Shown: in pieces, positions 1-6,448 of the stretch
Layout: the number at the start of each line of letters is the position of its first letter
Numbering within the stretch: position 1 is the stretch's first letter
Assembly: GCA_025450555.1 (NCBI GenBank)
Contig: JANWHF010000004.1
Coordinates: 1-9,938, forward strand
From: Tepidisphaeraceae bacterium
GTDB lineage: Bacteria > Planctomycetota > Phycisphaerae > Tepidisphaerales > Tepidisphaeraceae
Reading direction: 5' to 3'
Length of the DNA: 9,938 bases
Notes under the pieces: model-generated
What the model was told of the DNA's origin: nothing
What the model saw: the letters and a program-made list of their open reading frames with translations, nothing else
Database searches by the model: none
Translations under genes and position numbers: made by a program

Positions 1-3000
1 ATCGTTTCCGGTGGTGGCGCTGACGTACAGGGCCATCTGCGACGGATCGCACGGATCGGGCGCGAGAGCCGCGCCATAGCGAATTAGGGCGACATCGTTG
101 TACTGTAGATCGCCGTCTGCCTCATAGTTGTAGTCAACGGCAAACTTCTGGCCGCCGATGGTGATCATATCACCCTGTGCAAATTTGCCGGTGACGGTTC
201 CGACGCCGGCAGTGTGGATGATTACGATCTCGTCACCGGGAATCGAGCTGAATCCGACGTTACCCGTCAGGTCGGGCGTGTTGAGCGTGACGTTGCCGGT
301 GACATTCAGCTGATCGGACTGGGTGCCCGGCGTCGTTCCATTGAGATCGACACTGTAGGTCGAGCTGGCATTCATGACCAAGTTGCCGGAGCCCAGGATG
401 CCCGGCCCGCTGATGCCCGGCGAAATCGTTCCGCCGGCGTTGCTGGTCACCGAACCGGTGATCGCGCCGTTTCCGATGAGCGTTGCGCCGTTATTGACGA
501 CGACGTCTTCGGTCACGACGCCCGGCACGTTGAAGGTCCCATCCGTGAAGGCCAAGGTTTCGACGCCCGTGTAATTGACCGGCTGTTGGCCGGAAGCCGT
601 GGCACTCGACGAAGTGGTGACGTAGGTATTTGTGCTCCCGTCGAGATTCAAAATATCGGCTGCCGCGCCGCCGGTAATGTTGATGGTGGCATTGGGCGAT
701 GAGGTGACGTTGAACGTGTCGCTGCCGTTGTCACCATTGAGATTGACCGATCCGCTGCCGAGCCCTGCGCCGGTGACACTGAACGTGTCATCGCCATCCT
801 GACCCCCGGCGGTAATCGTGCTACCTGCGCCGCTGCCGGAAATCGCGAAGGCATCGTTCCCATCCTGACCGCTTGCGGTAATTGTGCTGCCCGCGCCGCT
901 GCCGGAGATTGCGAACGAATCATTCCCATCCTGGCCATTGGCGACGAGCGTGCTGCCGGCGCCGCTGCCAGTGACATTGAAACTATCGGCCCCCGCGGCG
1001 CCGTTGAGCGTCGTCGGAACGATCGTGTTGCTGACGTTAAATGTATCGATGGCTGCGTCGTCGCCGGTATTGCTCGAATTCTGCCCGTCCACGACTAGAT
1101 CGGCCAATCCCGTTGGCGCGACGCCGGCACTGAGGTTGAACACGTCGGCGCCCAATTGCCCTTCGATGGTCATATGTTGCTTGTTAGCGAAGTTGACCAG
1201 CTCGAATGTGCCGTTGCCGCTGTTGATCTGTGCCGTCTGCGCTCCGTCGATGATCGGGCCATTGACGAGATTGATCAGATCGGCGCCCGCGGTTGCATTG
1301 AAGACGGCATTGGTGACGCTCGAGGTGTCGTCGATCGGCGAGAGATTCGAATAGGTGATGTCAGAGCTGTCCAACAGAACGGAGCCTGACCCCGGGCCTG
1401 TCGCTGTGTAGGTTTCATTGGTGAAGGATCCGCCGTGAAGAACCAGGCGATCGCCGGCACCGGTTCCGCCGTTGTAACTGAGTCCGCCGGTGGGGACGGG
1501 GTTGGCGGAGCTGAAATCGACGTTGAGCGTGTCGTCGCCTGCGCCGGTGTTCACTGCCATATCCAGCAAACCCGTGGCGGGCGCTGCCTGCAAAGTCACG
1601 GCGTCATTGGGCGATGCGCCATCGTTGGTTCCCGTATCGACTGTAAAGTGACCGACGTTGGTGAAGGTGAGTGGAACGAATCCGACGCCGCCGCTGGTGC
1701 CCGAAATGCGGTCCGCCCCGGCTGTGGCACTGTCTTCGGTCAGCACATCGTTGGAGTTGGGACTGACAAAGCTGAAGTTGGTGATGCCCTGCACCGACAC
1801 CGCGCCGCCGAGCTGATACTCGGCCATGTTGATCGTGGTGCCGCCGGCGACGACTTTGCCGGAGTAATACGTGTTGTCATCGAGTTCCGTCACGGCGCCG
1901 GTTCCTGGGGTATAGGAGCCGCTGGATGCGCCATCGCCCAGGACGACGAGCTGATCATTTCCCTTCATGCCGTGGACGGTGACGTTGGCGTTGATGTTGG
2001 CATTGATCGTAACCTGGTCGTCACCGAGGCCGGTTTCGATCAGGATGCCGTTGGAGCTATCGATGGTATAGGTGTAGTCGCTGCCGATTTCCCCGGCGAA
2101 GCCTGAATCGCGATAGGCGCCGACACTGACATTGACGGTGGTACCGCCGCCGCTGGTGAGCGTGATTTTGTCCCACGCCCCGGTGCCGGTGACATAGGCA
2201 GGGGCGCCGGGCTTGTTGCCGACGTTGGGGTCGTTGGCCAGTTGTAGATATGGGCTGTAGCTGGCGGGCGATCCACTGTCGGTGGGAAGAGGATAGCGCG
2301 TGAAGAAGTCGAAGTTGGTGCGGTTGGGATTTCCTGCCGAGCCGACGATGAGATCCGACTGGGTCAGCAGCCCATCATCGCTGCTGATCGATCCGTTGTT
2401 GGTGTGCTGCAGGCTGAAGGTATGGCCCGGCTCGTGGCTGGTCGTGTAACCAAGGGCGGTATCGGCCAGCGATCCGGAGAAGCTGCCGAGAATGATATCG
2501 GCATAGGCGTTTGCCGAGTCGGGCCGCGAGTTATTGCTTCCGATATCAAAGCCCGATGCGATGCCGAATTCTCCCGAATCAATGGGAGTCATTGCATCGC
2601 AGAGGACATAGGCATCATTGTGGCCGCTGGCTTTGAGCGTATTGATGATATCGGACACGCTGGAGGCCGATGCGGTTTGCACGGTCACGTCCAGCTCTGA
2701 GTAATTTCTCTTGATAATCGACAGGACGCTGTTGCGCAAATCGGTCGCATCCTGGGTGTTGACGCTTCCATCGCCGTTGTAGTCGAACGTCACCAGCGGA
2801 TTGAAGGGCTTGTAGGTCAGGGTATCGGAGTCGACGTAGTTGGCGCTGGTATCGGCGCGGGTTTCGGGGCGAAGATCAGGGCCCTGGATCCCGCCGTTGC
2901 TGAACGTGTCGCGAAGCTGCTTCACCGTCATTTGCAGACCGGCGGCGGGAAAGCTGTCGCCGAAATCGACATACAGATTGGCGGTCAGAAGCCGGCGGGA

Positions 3001-3081
3001 TTCCAACTGCTCCCACACGCTGTACGTAGCGCGCAAAATCTGCCAATGACGCGGCCGACGCTTGGATGCTGGTGCGGACAT
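1..3081 (-). CDS. Large secreted planctomycete protein: LEPR-XLL-type N-terminus, metzincin-like site, beta-strand repeats (C-terminus off window)
   Basis: The frame is open for all 1027 codons from ATG 3081 to base 1 and continues beyond the window; I checked every in-frame triplet for stops. AGGAGG at 3091-3086 precedes the ATG by 4 nt. Residues 26-34 read LESRRLLTA, a variant of the LEPR-XLL motif found near the N-terminus of many large planctomycete surface proteins. Residues 100-111 (DYNGDGSVNTQD) form an EF-hand/dockerin-like calcium loop. Residues 216-226 (HEPGHTFSLQH) match the metzincin zinc site HExxHxxGxxH, with Ser for the usual Gly. The rest is Gly/Asn/Asp/Thr-rich, beta-solenoid-like sequence, including four short tandem repeats near residues 700-788 and an autotransporter-style beta-strand region after about residue 830. 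It is probably exported and surface-bound or extracellular. Protease activity is an inference from one motif, and the protein may be purely structural. It lies 261 nt downstream of the HypB-like gene and is probably a separate transcription unit. Confidence 0.9.
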   Translation of the reverse strand, partial: MSAPASKRRPRHWQILRATYSVWEQLESRRLLTANLYVDFGDSFPAAGLQMTVKQLRDTFSNGGIQGPDLRPETRADTSANYVDSDTLTYKPFNPLVTFDYNGDGSVNTQDATDLRNSVLSIIKRNYSELDVTVQTASASSVSDIINTLKASGHNDAYVLCDAMTPIDSGEFGIASGFDIGSNNSRPDSANAYADIILGSFSGSLADTALGYTTSHEPGHTFSLQHTNNGSISSDDGLLTQSDLIVGSAGNPNRTNFDFFTRYPLPTDSGSPASYSPYLQLANDPNVGNKPGAPAYVTGTGAWDKITLTSGGGTTVNVSVGAYRDSGFAGEIGSDYTYTIDSSNGILIETGLGDDQVTINANINANVTVHGMKGNDQLVVLGDGASSGSYTPGTGAVTELDDNTYYSGKVVAGGTTINMAEYQLGGAVSVQGITNFSFVSPNSNDVLTEDSATAGADRISGTSGGVGFVPLTFTNVGHFTVDTGTNDGASPNDAVTLQAAPATGLLDMAVNTGAGDDTLNVDFSSANPVPTGGLSYNGGTGAGDRLVLHGGSFTNETYTATGPGSGSVLLDSSDITYSNLSPIDDTSSVTNAVFNATAGADLINLVNGPIIDGAQTAQINSGNGTFELVNFANKQHMTIEGQLGADVFNLSAGVAPTGLADLVVDGQNSSNTGDDAAIDTFNVSNTIVPTTLNGAAGADSFNVTGSGAGSTLVANGQDGNDSFAISGSGAGSTITASGQDGNDAFAISGSGAGSTITAGGQDGDDTFSVTGAGLGSGSVNLNGDNGSDTFNVTSSPNATINITGGAAADILNLDGSTNTYVTTSSSATASGQQPVNYTGVETLAFTDGTFNVPGVVTEDVVVNNGATLIGNGAITGSVTSNAGGTISPGISGPGILGSGNLVMNASSTYSVDLNGTTPGTQSDQLNVTGNVTLNTPDLTGNVGFSSIPGDEIVIIHTAGVGTVTGKFAQGDMITIGGQKFAVDYNYEADGDLQYNDVALIRYGAALAPDPCDPSQMALYVSATTGND
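718..984 (-). repeat. Tandem 66-bp repeats (22-residue protein repeat)
   Basis: Three consecutive in-frame 66-bp units (984-919, 918-853, 852-787) are followed by a diverged 69-bp unit (786-718). The protein unit has the pattern xFxIxGSGAGSTxTAxGQDGND, ending in a GxDGxD turn that resembles RTX/haemolysin-type calcium-binding nonapeptides without matching them exactly. The DNA is conserved as well as the protein: the block gtgct(g/a)cc(c/g/t)gcgccgctgcc recurs at 818, 884 and 950, exactly 66 bp apart. This points to recent duplication inside the gene. The units probably form successive coils of a beta-solenoid. The copy number may vary between strains. Confidence 0.85.
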
Positions 3082-3342
3082 GCGACCTCCTGCTCCGATG
3101 TGTTCCCCTGAAACCCCAGAACCTCAGCACTTTTCAAAGGAAGGTGGACCGGCGAACGCCGCGACCAGAAAAAGAAATGGCAACGCAAACCCGAGCCCGT
3201 CTCCCACGGAAGTTCATGGTGGCGAAATTTTGCTTGCATGTCAAATCAATTGTGATGGCGCGGATATATCCAAGCCGATCGAACGGCTCTCGCCGCGCGA
3301 ACGAGCAGCGCGGAATAAAATTCGCGTTGGATCGCGCCGGTG
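3082..3342. other. Intergenic region, no gene seen
   Basis: This 261-bp gap separates the HypB-like gene from the large surface protein on the same strand. I find no supported gene in it. It should hold the promoter of the large protein. A TTGACA hexamer lies on the minus strand at 3244-3239, but it has no convincing -10 partner. An imperfect inverted repeat, cgcggaat-aaa-attcgcg (3309-3326), sits 17 nt after the HypB-like stop codon. It could mark the operon end, but it lacks a T-tract. Confidence 0.5.
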
Positions 3343-4050
3343 TCATCCGAAGAACGATTCGGCCGGGGCAGTTCGCGGCACGGTCGGTTGATAAATTGGA
3401 TTTTTGTTTTGTCGTTGGCGATCGAGCCAGGCGAGCCAGCGGCTCAGGCCGGAGTTCTCGAATGCGGAGACTTCGATCAGTTCTGCGAGCGGGTTGATTC
3501 CATGCACGTCCGCGCGAAATGCGCCTCGATTGAATATGACGTGCCGTTGGAGTTCGGCTTTGCTGAGGATGAGGACCTGAGACGCGGTTAACAGAGCAGC
3601 ATATTCCGCGGCCTTGTCGTCCCCGCCGCTGACAGCAAGTACCGTGACGGTCGCATCCTGCCCGAAATCCGGCGCTCCATGAATCCCGCCGAGAGATTCG
3701 ATAAAGAGAATGTCCGTGCTCTCCAGGTTCAACTGTTGAAGGGCAGGACGAACTGCCTGGGCGTCGGGGGCTGCTGTTTTGATGGCTTTCACGTGGTCGC
3801 AGTACCGTGACACCCGATCGGCATCGCGCTCCGCGGCCGGACTGACGGTAATCACCCCGACCCGCGCTTTGCCGCGGAGTTGTCGAGCGGTTGCTTCAAG
3901 CAAAGCCGTCTTTCCGGCTCCCGGCGGACCGACCAGCGCCACCGCGAGCATATTGTGTTTTTGAAGATCCGCGCGGTTCTGCGCCACGGCGTCGTCAGCA
4001 GGTACTGAACCGGATTCCTGTTTCGTCATGTCATTTGGTAACTCTTTCAT
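3343..4050 (-). CDS. HypB-like P-loop GTPase-family protein with degenerate signature motifs
   Basis: The protein has 235 residues and the overall layout of HypB, the GTPase that helps deliver nickel to NiFe hydrogenases. Walker A is GPPGAGKT (41-48). A switch-like ERDADRV segment (about 74-80) resembles the HypB DAxRI region. FIESLGG (116-122) corresponds to HypB FIENVGN, and VLAVSGGDDK (137-146) corresponds to VLSVTEGEDK. There are notable losses. The base-specificity motif NKxD is replaced by SKAE (163-166), the HypB Cys-His metal pair is absent (KTAAPDAQ, 91-98), the Cys of the VCP turn is absent (GIHGAPDF), and there is no His-rich N-terminus. The ATG at 4050 is preferred to a GTG at 4059, because AGGAGG (4064-4059) lies 8 nt before the ATG and directly abuts the GTG. 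It is the last gene of the operon. It may be a repurposed HypB paralogue acting on another metal or cofactor; no hydrogenase genes are visible here. Confidence 0.8.
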   Translation of the reverse strand: MKELPNDMTKQESGSVPADDAVAQNRADLQKHNMLAVALVGPPGAGKTALLEATARQLRGKARVGVITVSPAAERDADRVSRYCDHVKAIKTAAPDAQAVRPALQQLNLESTDILFIESLGGIHGAPDFGQDATVTVLAVSGGDDKAAEYAALLTASQVLILSKAELQRHVIFNRGAFRADVHGINPLAELIEVSAFENSGLSRWLAWLDRQRQNKNPIYQPTVPRTAPAESFFG

Positions 4051-4055
4051 CCCAC

Positions 4056-4244
4056 TCACCTCCTGGCCGAGAGAGAAGTCTGAACCTGCTCAATGCGATT
4101 GGACAATTCCTCCAGTTGCCTTTGGAGTCGCAATGCCTCTATCAACAACTCTGAATTGCGCCCCGCGCGTAGGAGAGTGATTGCACTGGAGGGATCAGCC
4201 ATGCGGTTTTGATCGAATGGTTCGGTCATCATTGCGGCATTCAT
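4056..4244 (-). CDS. Small (62 aa) conserved-position hypothetical protein, predicted coiled coil
   Basis: I do not recognise the family. The ATG at 4244 is chosen over an in-frame ATG at 4298 because AAAGGAG (4259-4253) sits 8 nt upstream and the longer version would add a basic, unremarkable leader. The N-terminal third is Met-rich and polar. Residues about 31-58 (SELLIEALRLQRQLEELSNR and onward) have heptad-like Leu/Ile spacing and should form one amphipathic helix or coiled coil. There is no signal peptide, Cys or membrane segment, so it is probably cytoplasmic. Its stop codon lies 5 nt before the ATG of the HypB-like gene, and its last codons supply that gene's ribosome binding site. The two products are therefore likely made in a fixed ratio and may bind each other. 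The partnership is inference. Confidence 0.65.
   Translation of the reverse strand: MNAAMMTEPFDQNRMADPSSAITLLRAGRNSELLIEALRLQRQLEELSNRIEQVQTSLSARR
4059..4064 (-). promoter_or_regulatory. Shine-Dalgarno of the HypB-like gene, inside the preceding gene
   Basis: AGGAGG on the minus strand is a perfect ribosome binding site 8 nt before the ATG at 4050. It is formed by the last two Arg codons (agg agg) of the 62-residue protein, just before that gene's TGA. This decides the start against the upstream GTG at 4059 and implies translational coupling of the two genes. Confidence 0.8.
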
Positions 4245-4354
4245 TGCTGGCTCTCCTTTGCACTCGTTGCGTGGTACAAGTATTCGTCGCCGCAACAAAT
4301 TAGGCCATCAGGAGGTTGCCTCGAACCGACATGGGAGTTGTTCCTATGCCCACA
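4245..4354. other. 110-bp internal operon gap with inverted repeat
   Basis: This is the only sizeable gap inside the seven-gene run, lying between the lipoprotein cytochrome stop and the 62-residue protein. It contains the inverted repeat GTTGCG / CGCAAC (within 4265-4295; 6-bp arms, about 19-nt loop). It could be an mRNA processing or attenuation hairpin, or the site of an internal promoter for the last two genes. Nothing stronger is visible. Confidence 0.3.
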
Positions 4355-4654
4355 TCAGTGGCTGGCCTGCAGGAACTCGGTGATCTTCCGGGTTTCTTCG
4401 CCAGTCAGATCGGCGCGAAGCCGCATGTGATGGGCGATGGCCTGCCACTGCGTGTCGCTGAAACTCTGGGGCGGTCGGATGTTGTGGCAGCGGGAACAGT
4501 TCTCGGCCCAGAGCTGCGCCCCGGCCTTTTCGGGAATGGCGGCAGAGGGTTGGGTGCCACTGATATTGGATCGCGGCTGAGTATTCTCGCCGCAGCCGCT
4601 GATTGCGACGAGGCATGCGGCGACGAAGAGAATCGCAGGAGTCTTCGTAGACAT
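4355..4654 (-). CDS. Monohaem c-type cytochrome, lipoprotein
   Basis: The protein has 99 residues. The ATG at 4654 has AAAGGA 7 nt upstream and opens directly onto a lipoprotein signal peptide. The upstream in-frame ATG at 4735 would bury that signal and run inside the porin gene. Residues 5-20 are hydrophobic and lead to a lipobox (ISGC, lipidated Cys21). One haem site, CSRCH, lies at 53-57 (Cys53, Cys56, His57), and Met78 in HHMRLRADL is the likely distal ligand. The short LTGEETRKITEFL helix is typical of the C-terminus of small class I cytochromes. There is no Asp at +2 of the lipid Cys, so outer-membrane sorting is plausible, though these rules are untested in planctomycetes. It starts 19 nt after the porin stop, which suggests it docks at or passes electrons near the porin. 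Confidence 0.85.
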   Translation of the reverse strand: MSTKTPAILFVAACLVAISGCGENTQPRSNISGTQPSAAIPEKAGAQLWAENCSRCHNIRPPQSFSDTQWQAIAHHMRLRADLTGEETRKITEFLQASH

Positions 4655-4673
4655 ATTAATTTCCTTTGCCCTG

Positions 4674-6023
4674 TTACAGGCCGATGCCGAACTGTACGTA
4701 AAACGCATTCTGGTCCGGTCCCACCTTCTTGTCATCCACTTCGTACGCGACCTTCAGGACGGCCGAAGGGGTGAGCCAATAGTCGATGCCAAACTCGTAG
4801 CGCTGCTCGTGCTCACCGCCCGGTGCGTGCATCGGGCTCCGCATCGTGTCGTAACGGAAAACCGCTTCGAAGTTTCGCAGAATCTCATTGGTCGCCAGGG
4901 TAGGCCGATACGCGAGCATCGCATAACCGCCGTTGCGGTTGTTTCCAAATGACAACGGGCCGAAACCCAGCTTCCCGTTGGCATCGTAGGTGGCTTTGCT
5001 GACATCGGCCCAAACCCACTCGGCGCGGGCGGTGATGACGCCTCCAAGCGGGCGCACTTCCTGTACCCAATTCGCGTCGACAGCCTGAAGGAACGCATCG
5101 ACGTTCCTTCCAAATCCGCTGGGGGCAACTTGTGCGAATTGCACGGAGTAACCCAGTTCCAAACTCGGAACCGGCACGAAGCCGATTCGCCCCCCGGCGG
5201 CTTTGCTGTTGTTCAGGTCCGTGAAGTCATTAAAATTCAGACTGCCAGCGGCTGCTGGGTCATTGGTGATGAGATTAGGGCCATTGGCAACGTACCCATC
5301 ATAAACCAGCTTCGCCGAGCCCAGGGGCGCCGCTCCTCGGCCGAAGATACCAACCTGCGAACCCGGAGTGATTCCTCCATCGCTGAAGACCAACGGATCG
5401 TCGGGCAACTTATTGATCCACGGCGGGTCGAAGTGGTTGTGATATTGCCCAAAGGGCACGACGAACAATCCGCCGCCCACGATCAGGCGGTCGTTGACGA
5501 TGAACGACGCGTCGGCGATCGTGAGGTCAAAGCTGGTGGAGGAGTTGTTATCGGTGTCGGTGGAAATGCCCACGTCGAATGCCGCCTCAAACAGCAGGCG
5601 ATCGGTTGGCTCCCACAGGAACAGGGGACTAACGCCCGCAAAAAAGGTGGAGTTGGTCTTCTGCTGGTTGACGAAGCCCAGTGCCGCATCGCCAGCGATT
5701 ACGAGATGCTCGGTGCCGGGAAGGGCCGTGTGGACCTGCTCGCGCAGCTTGCGCATCTGGCGGTCGATCTCGTCCAGATCATCCTGCGTGACGGCGGGTG
5801 CCGCGGCCTGGGGGGGAGCCGTAGTCGGAGCGGCCGGTTGCGTCGTTGGGACACGCGACCGCTCTGATTTGAGTTGTTCGATCTCCCGTCGCATCTGCTC
5901 CTGTTGGCGGAGAAGCTGCTGGAATTGCTCGTTGCTGATCTGCGTGGTTGGCGGCTCTTGCGCCACCGCCGCGGGGCAGACTCCGAGCACCAATCCAATC
6001 AATGGCCATATGAAGCGTCTCAT
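4674..6023 (-). CDS. Outer-membrane porin-like beta-barrel protein with N-terminal coiled coil
   Basis: The protein has 449 residues. A signal peptide spans residues 1-21 (cleavage after AAVA). A helical Gln/Arg/Glu-rich coiled coil follows (about 31-55), then a Pro/Thr/Ala/Gln linker (about 59-80) and a second short helix (about 81-98). From about 105 to the end the sequence alternates polar and aromatic/aliphatic residues with Gly/Asn/Asp turns, as in a 14-18-strand barrel, ending in FYVQFGIGL. This layout (coiled coil plus barrel) resembles phosphate-selective (OprP/OprO-like) porins and other planctomycete outer-membrane porins, but I cannot assign a substrate. Its ATG overlaps the stop of the upstream cytochrome (ATGA, 6023-6020), so the two are translationally coupled. 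Lying between two monohaem cytochromes, it may form a porin-cytochrome electron conduit or simply be a channel for a substrate or product. There are no haem motifs in the barrel itself. Confidence 0.8.
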   Translation of the reverse strand: MRRFIWPLIGLVLGVCPAAVAQEPPTTQISNEQFQQLLRQQEQMRREIEQLKSERSRVPTTQPAAPTTAPPQAAAPAVTQDDLDEIDRQMRKLREQVHTALPGTEHLVIAGDAALGFVNQQKTNSTFFAGVSPLFLWEPTDRLLFEAAFDVGISTDTDNNSSTSFDLTIADASFIVNDRLIVGGGLFVVPFGQYHNHFDPPWINKLPDDPLVFSDGGITPGSQVGIFGRGAAPLGSAKLVYDGYVANGPNLITNDPAAAGSLNFNDFTDLNNSKAAGGRIGFVPVPSLELGYSVQFAQVAPSGFGRNVDAFLQAVDANWVQEVRPLGGVITARAEWVWADVSKATYDANGKLGFGPLSFGNNRNGGYAMLAYRPTLATNEILRNFEAVFRYDTMRSPMHAPGGEHEQRYEFGIDYWLTPSAVLKVAYEVDDKKVGPDQNAFYVQFGIGL

Positions 6024-6448
6024 TTGCCTTCCCTCGCCTTGAGCGTGCGGACGTAATTGATGACGGTCCAGCGGTCGTCCTCGCTGAGCAGTTTCTCGAA
6101 GGTCGGCATGGGCTTTCGACCCTCGGTCAGCTTCCAGAAGATGGAGCCATCGGTCTGCTCCTGGATCTTCGGATCAGCAAGATTGCGCGGCTTGGGGTTG
6201 AGGTCTTTGGCCGCCGGTCCGTCACCGTGGCCGGCGGGGCCATGACACGAGAGGCACTGGGCGGAGTAGATCACCTTTCCGGCGGCAACGGATTTATCGT
6301 CCGCAGGGATCGGATTTTTCTTCCTGGCGGCCCGTGGGGGAGCTTTCCATTCCTCCGCTGGAGTATCAGCCAGAATGGGAACGATGTAATAGGTCGCCGA
6401 AAGGAGAATGACCGCGGTGGTGAGTATTTTGCACAGGCGGCGCCTCAT
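6020..6448 (-). CDS. Monohaem c-type cytochrome, periplasmic or membrane-anchored
   Basis: The protein has 142 residues. An N-terminal basic stretch and a hydrophobic helix (about 9-27) act as a signal peptide or uncleaved anchor. A Pro/Lys-rich linker follows. The haem motif is CLSCH (65-69: Cys65, Cys68, His69) with the trailing GPAGHGDGPAA loop common in ActE-type and related cytochromes. Met114 in RKPMPTF is the probable sixth ligand, and WTVINYVRTL is the usual C-terminal helix. ATG 6448 overlaps the NrfD stop by 4 nt (ATGA) and has AAGGA 8 nt upstream. Its position directly after the FeS and NrfD subunits matches the order in Alternative Complex III and NrfCD-like clusters. It is therefore the likely electron acceptor or donor of the membrane quinone module. 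Confidence 0.9.
   Translation of the reverse strand: MRRRLCKILTTAVILLSATYYIVPILADTPAEEWKAPPRAARKKNPIPADDKSVAAGKVIYSAQCLSCHGPAGHGDGPAAKDLNPKPRNLADPKIQEQTDGSIFWKLTEGRKPMPTFEKLLSEDDRWTVINYVRTLKAREGK

Noticed and set aside
1435..2106. Long plus-strand open frame of 223 codons (and a similar one at 214-702)
   Set aside because: It lies exactly antisense to the verified 1027-codon minus-strand gene in codon register. The Asp/Gly/Val-rich composition is what antisense GC-rich codons give, and no domain is visible.
3239..3244. TTGACA on the minus strand as a -35 box for the large surface protein
   Set aside because: No -10-like hexamer at 16-18 nt, and it lies about 160 nt from the start codon. A single hexamer is expected by chance, and planctomycete promoters are poorly defined.
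3309..3326. Inverted repeat after the HypB-like stop as an intrinsic terminator
   Set aside because: The stem is short with a bulge and a 3-nt loop, and there is no following T-tract. Recorded only as a possible end-of-operon structure.
3066..3497. Plus-strand open frame across the gap between the HypB-like gene and the large surface protein
   Set aside because: It overlaps the starts and ends of two well-supported minus-strand genes, is Arg/Ser-rich and has no convincing Shine-Dalgarno.
4059..4735. Longer starts for the HypB-like gene (GTG 4059), the 62-residue protein (ATG 4298) and the lipoprotein cytochrome (ATG 4735)
   Set aside because: In each case a well-spaced Shine-Dalgarno precedes the shorter start. 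For the cytochrome, the longer start would bury the lipoprotein signal peptide.
5130..5867. Plus-strand open frame of 245 codons
   Set aside because: Antisense shadow of the porin-like gene with no start signal or domain.
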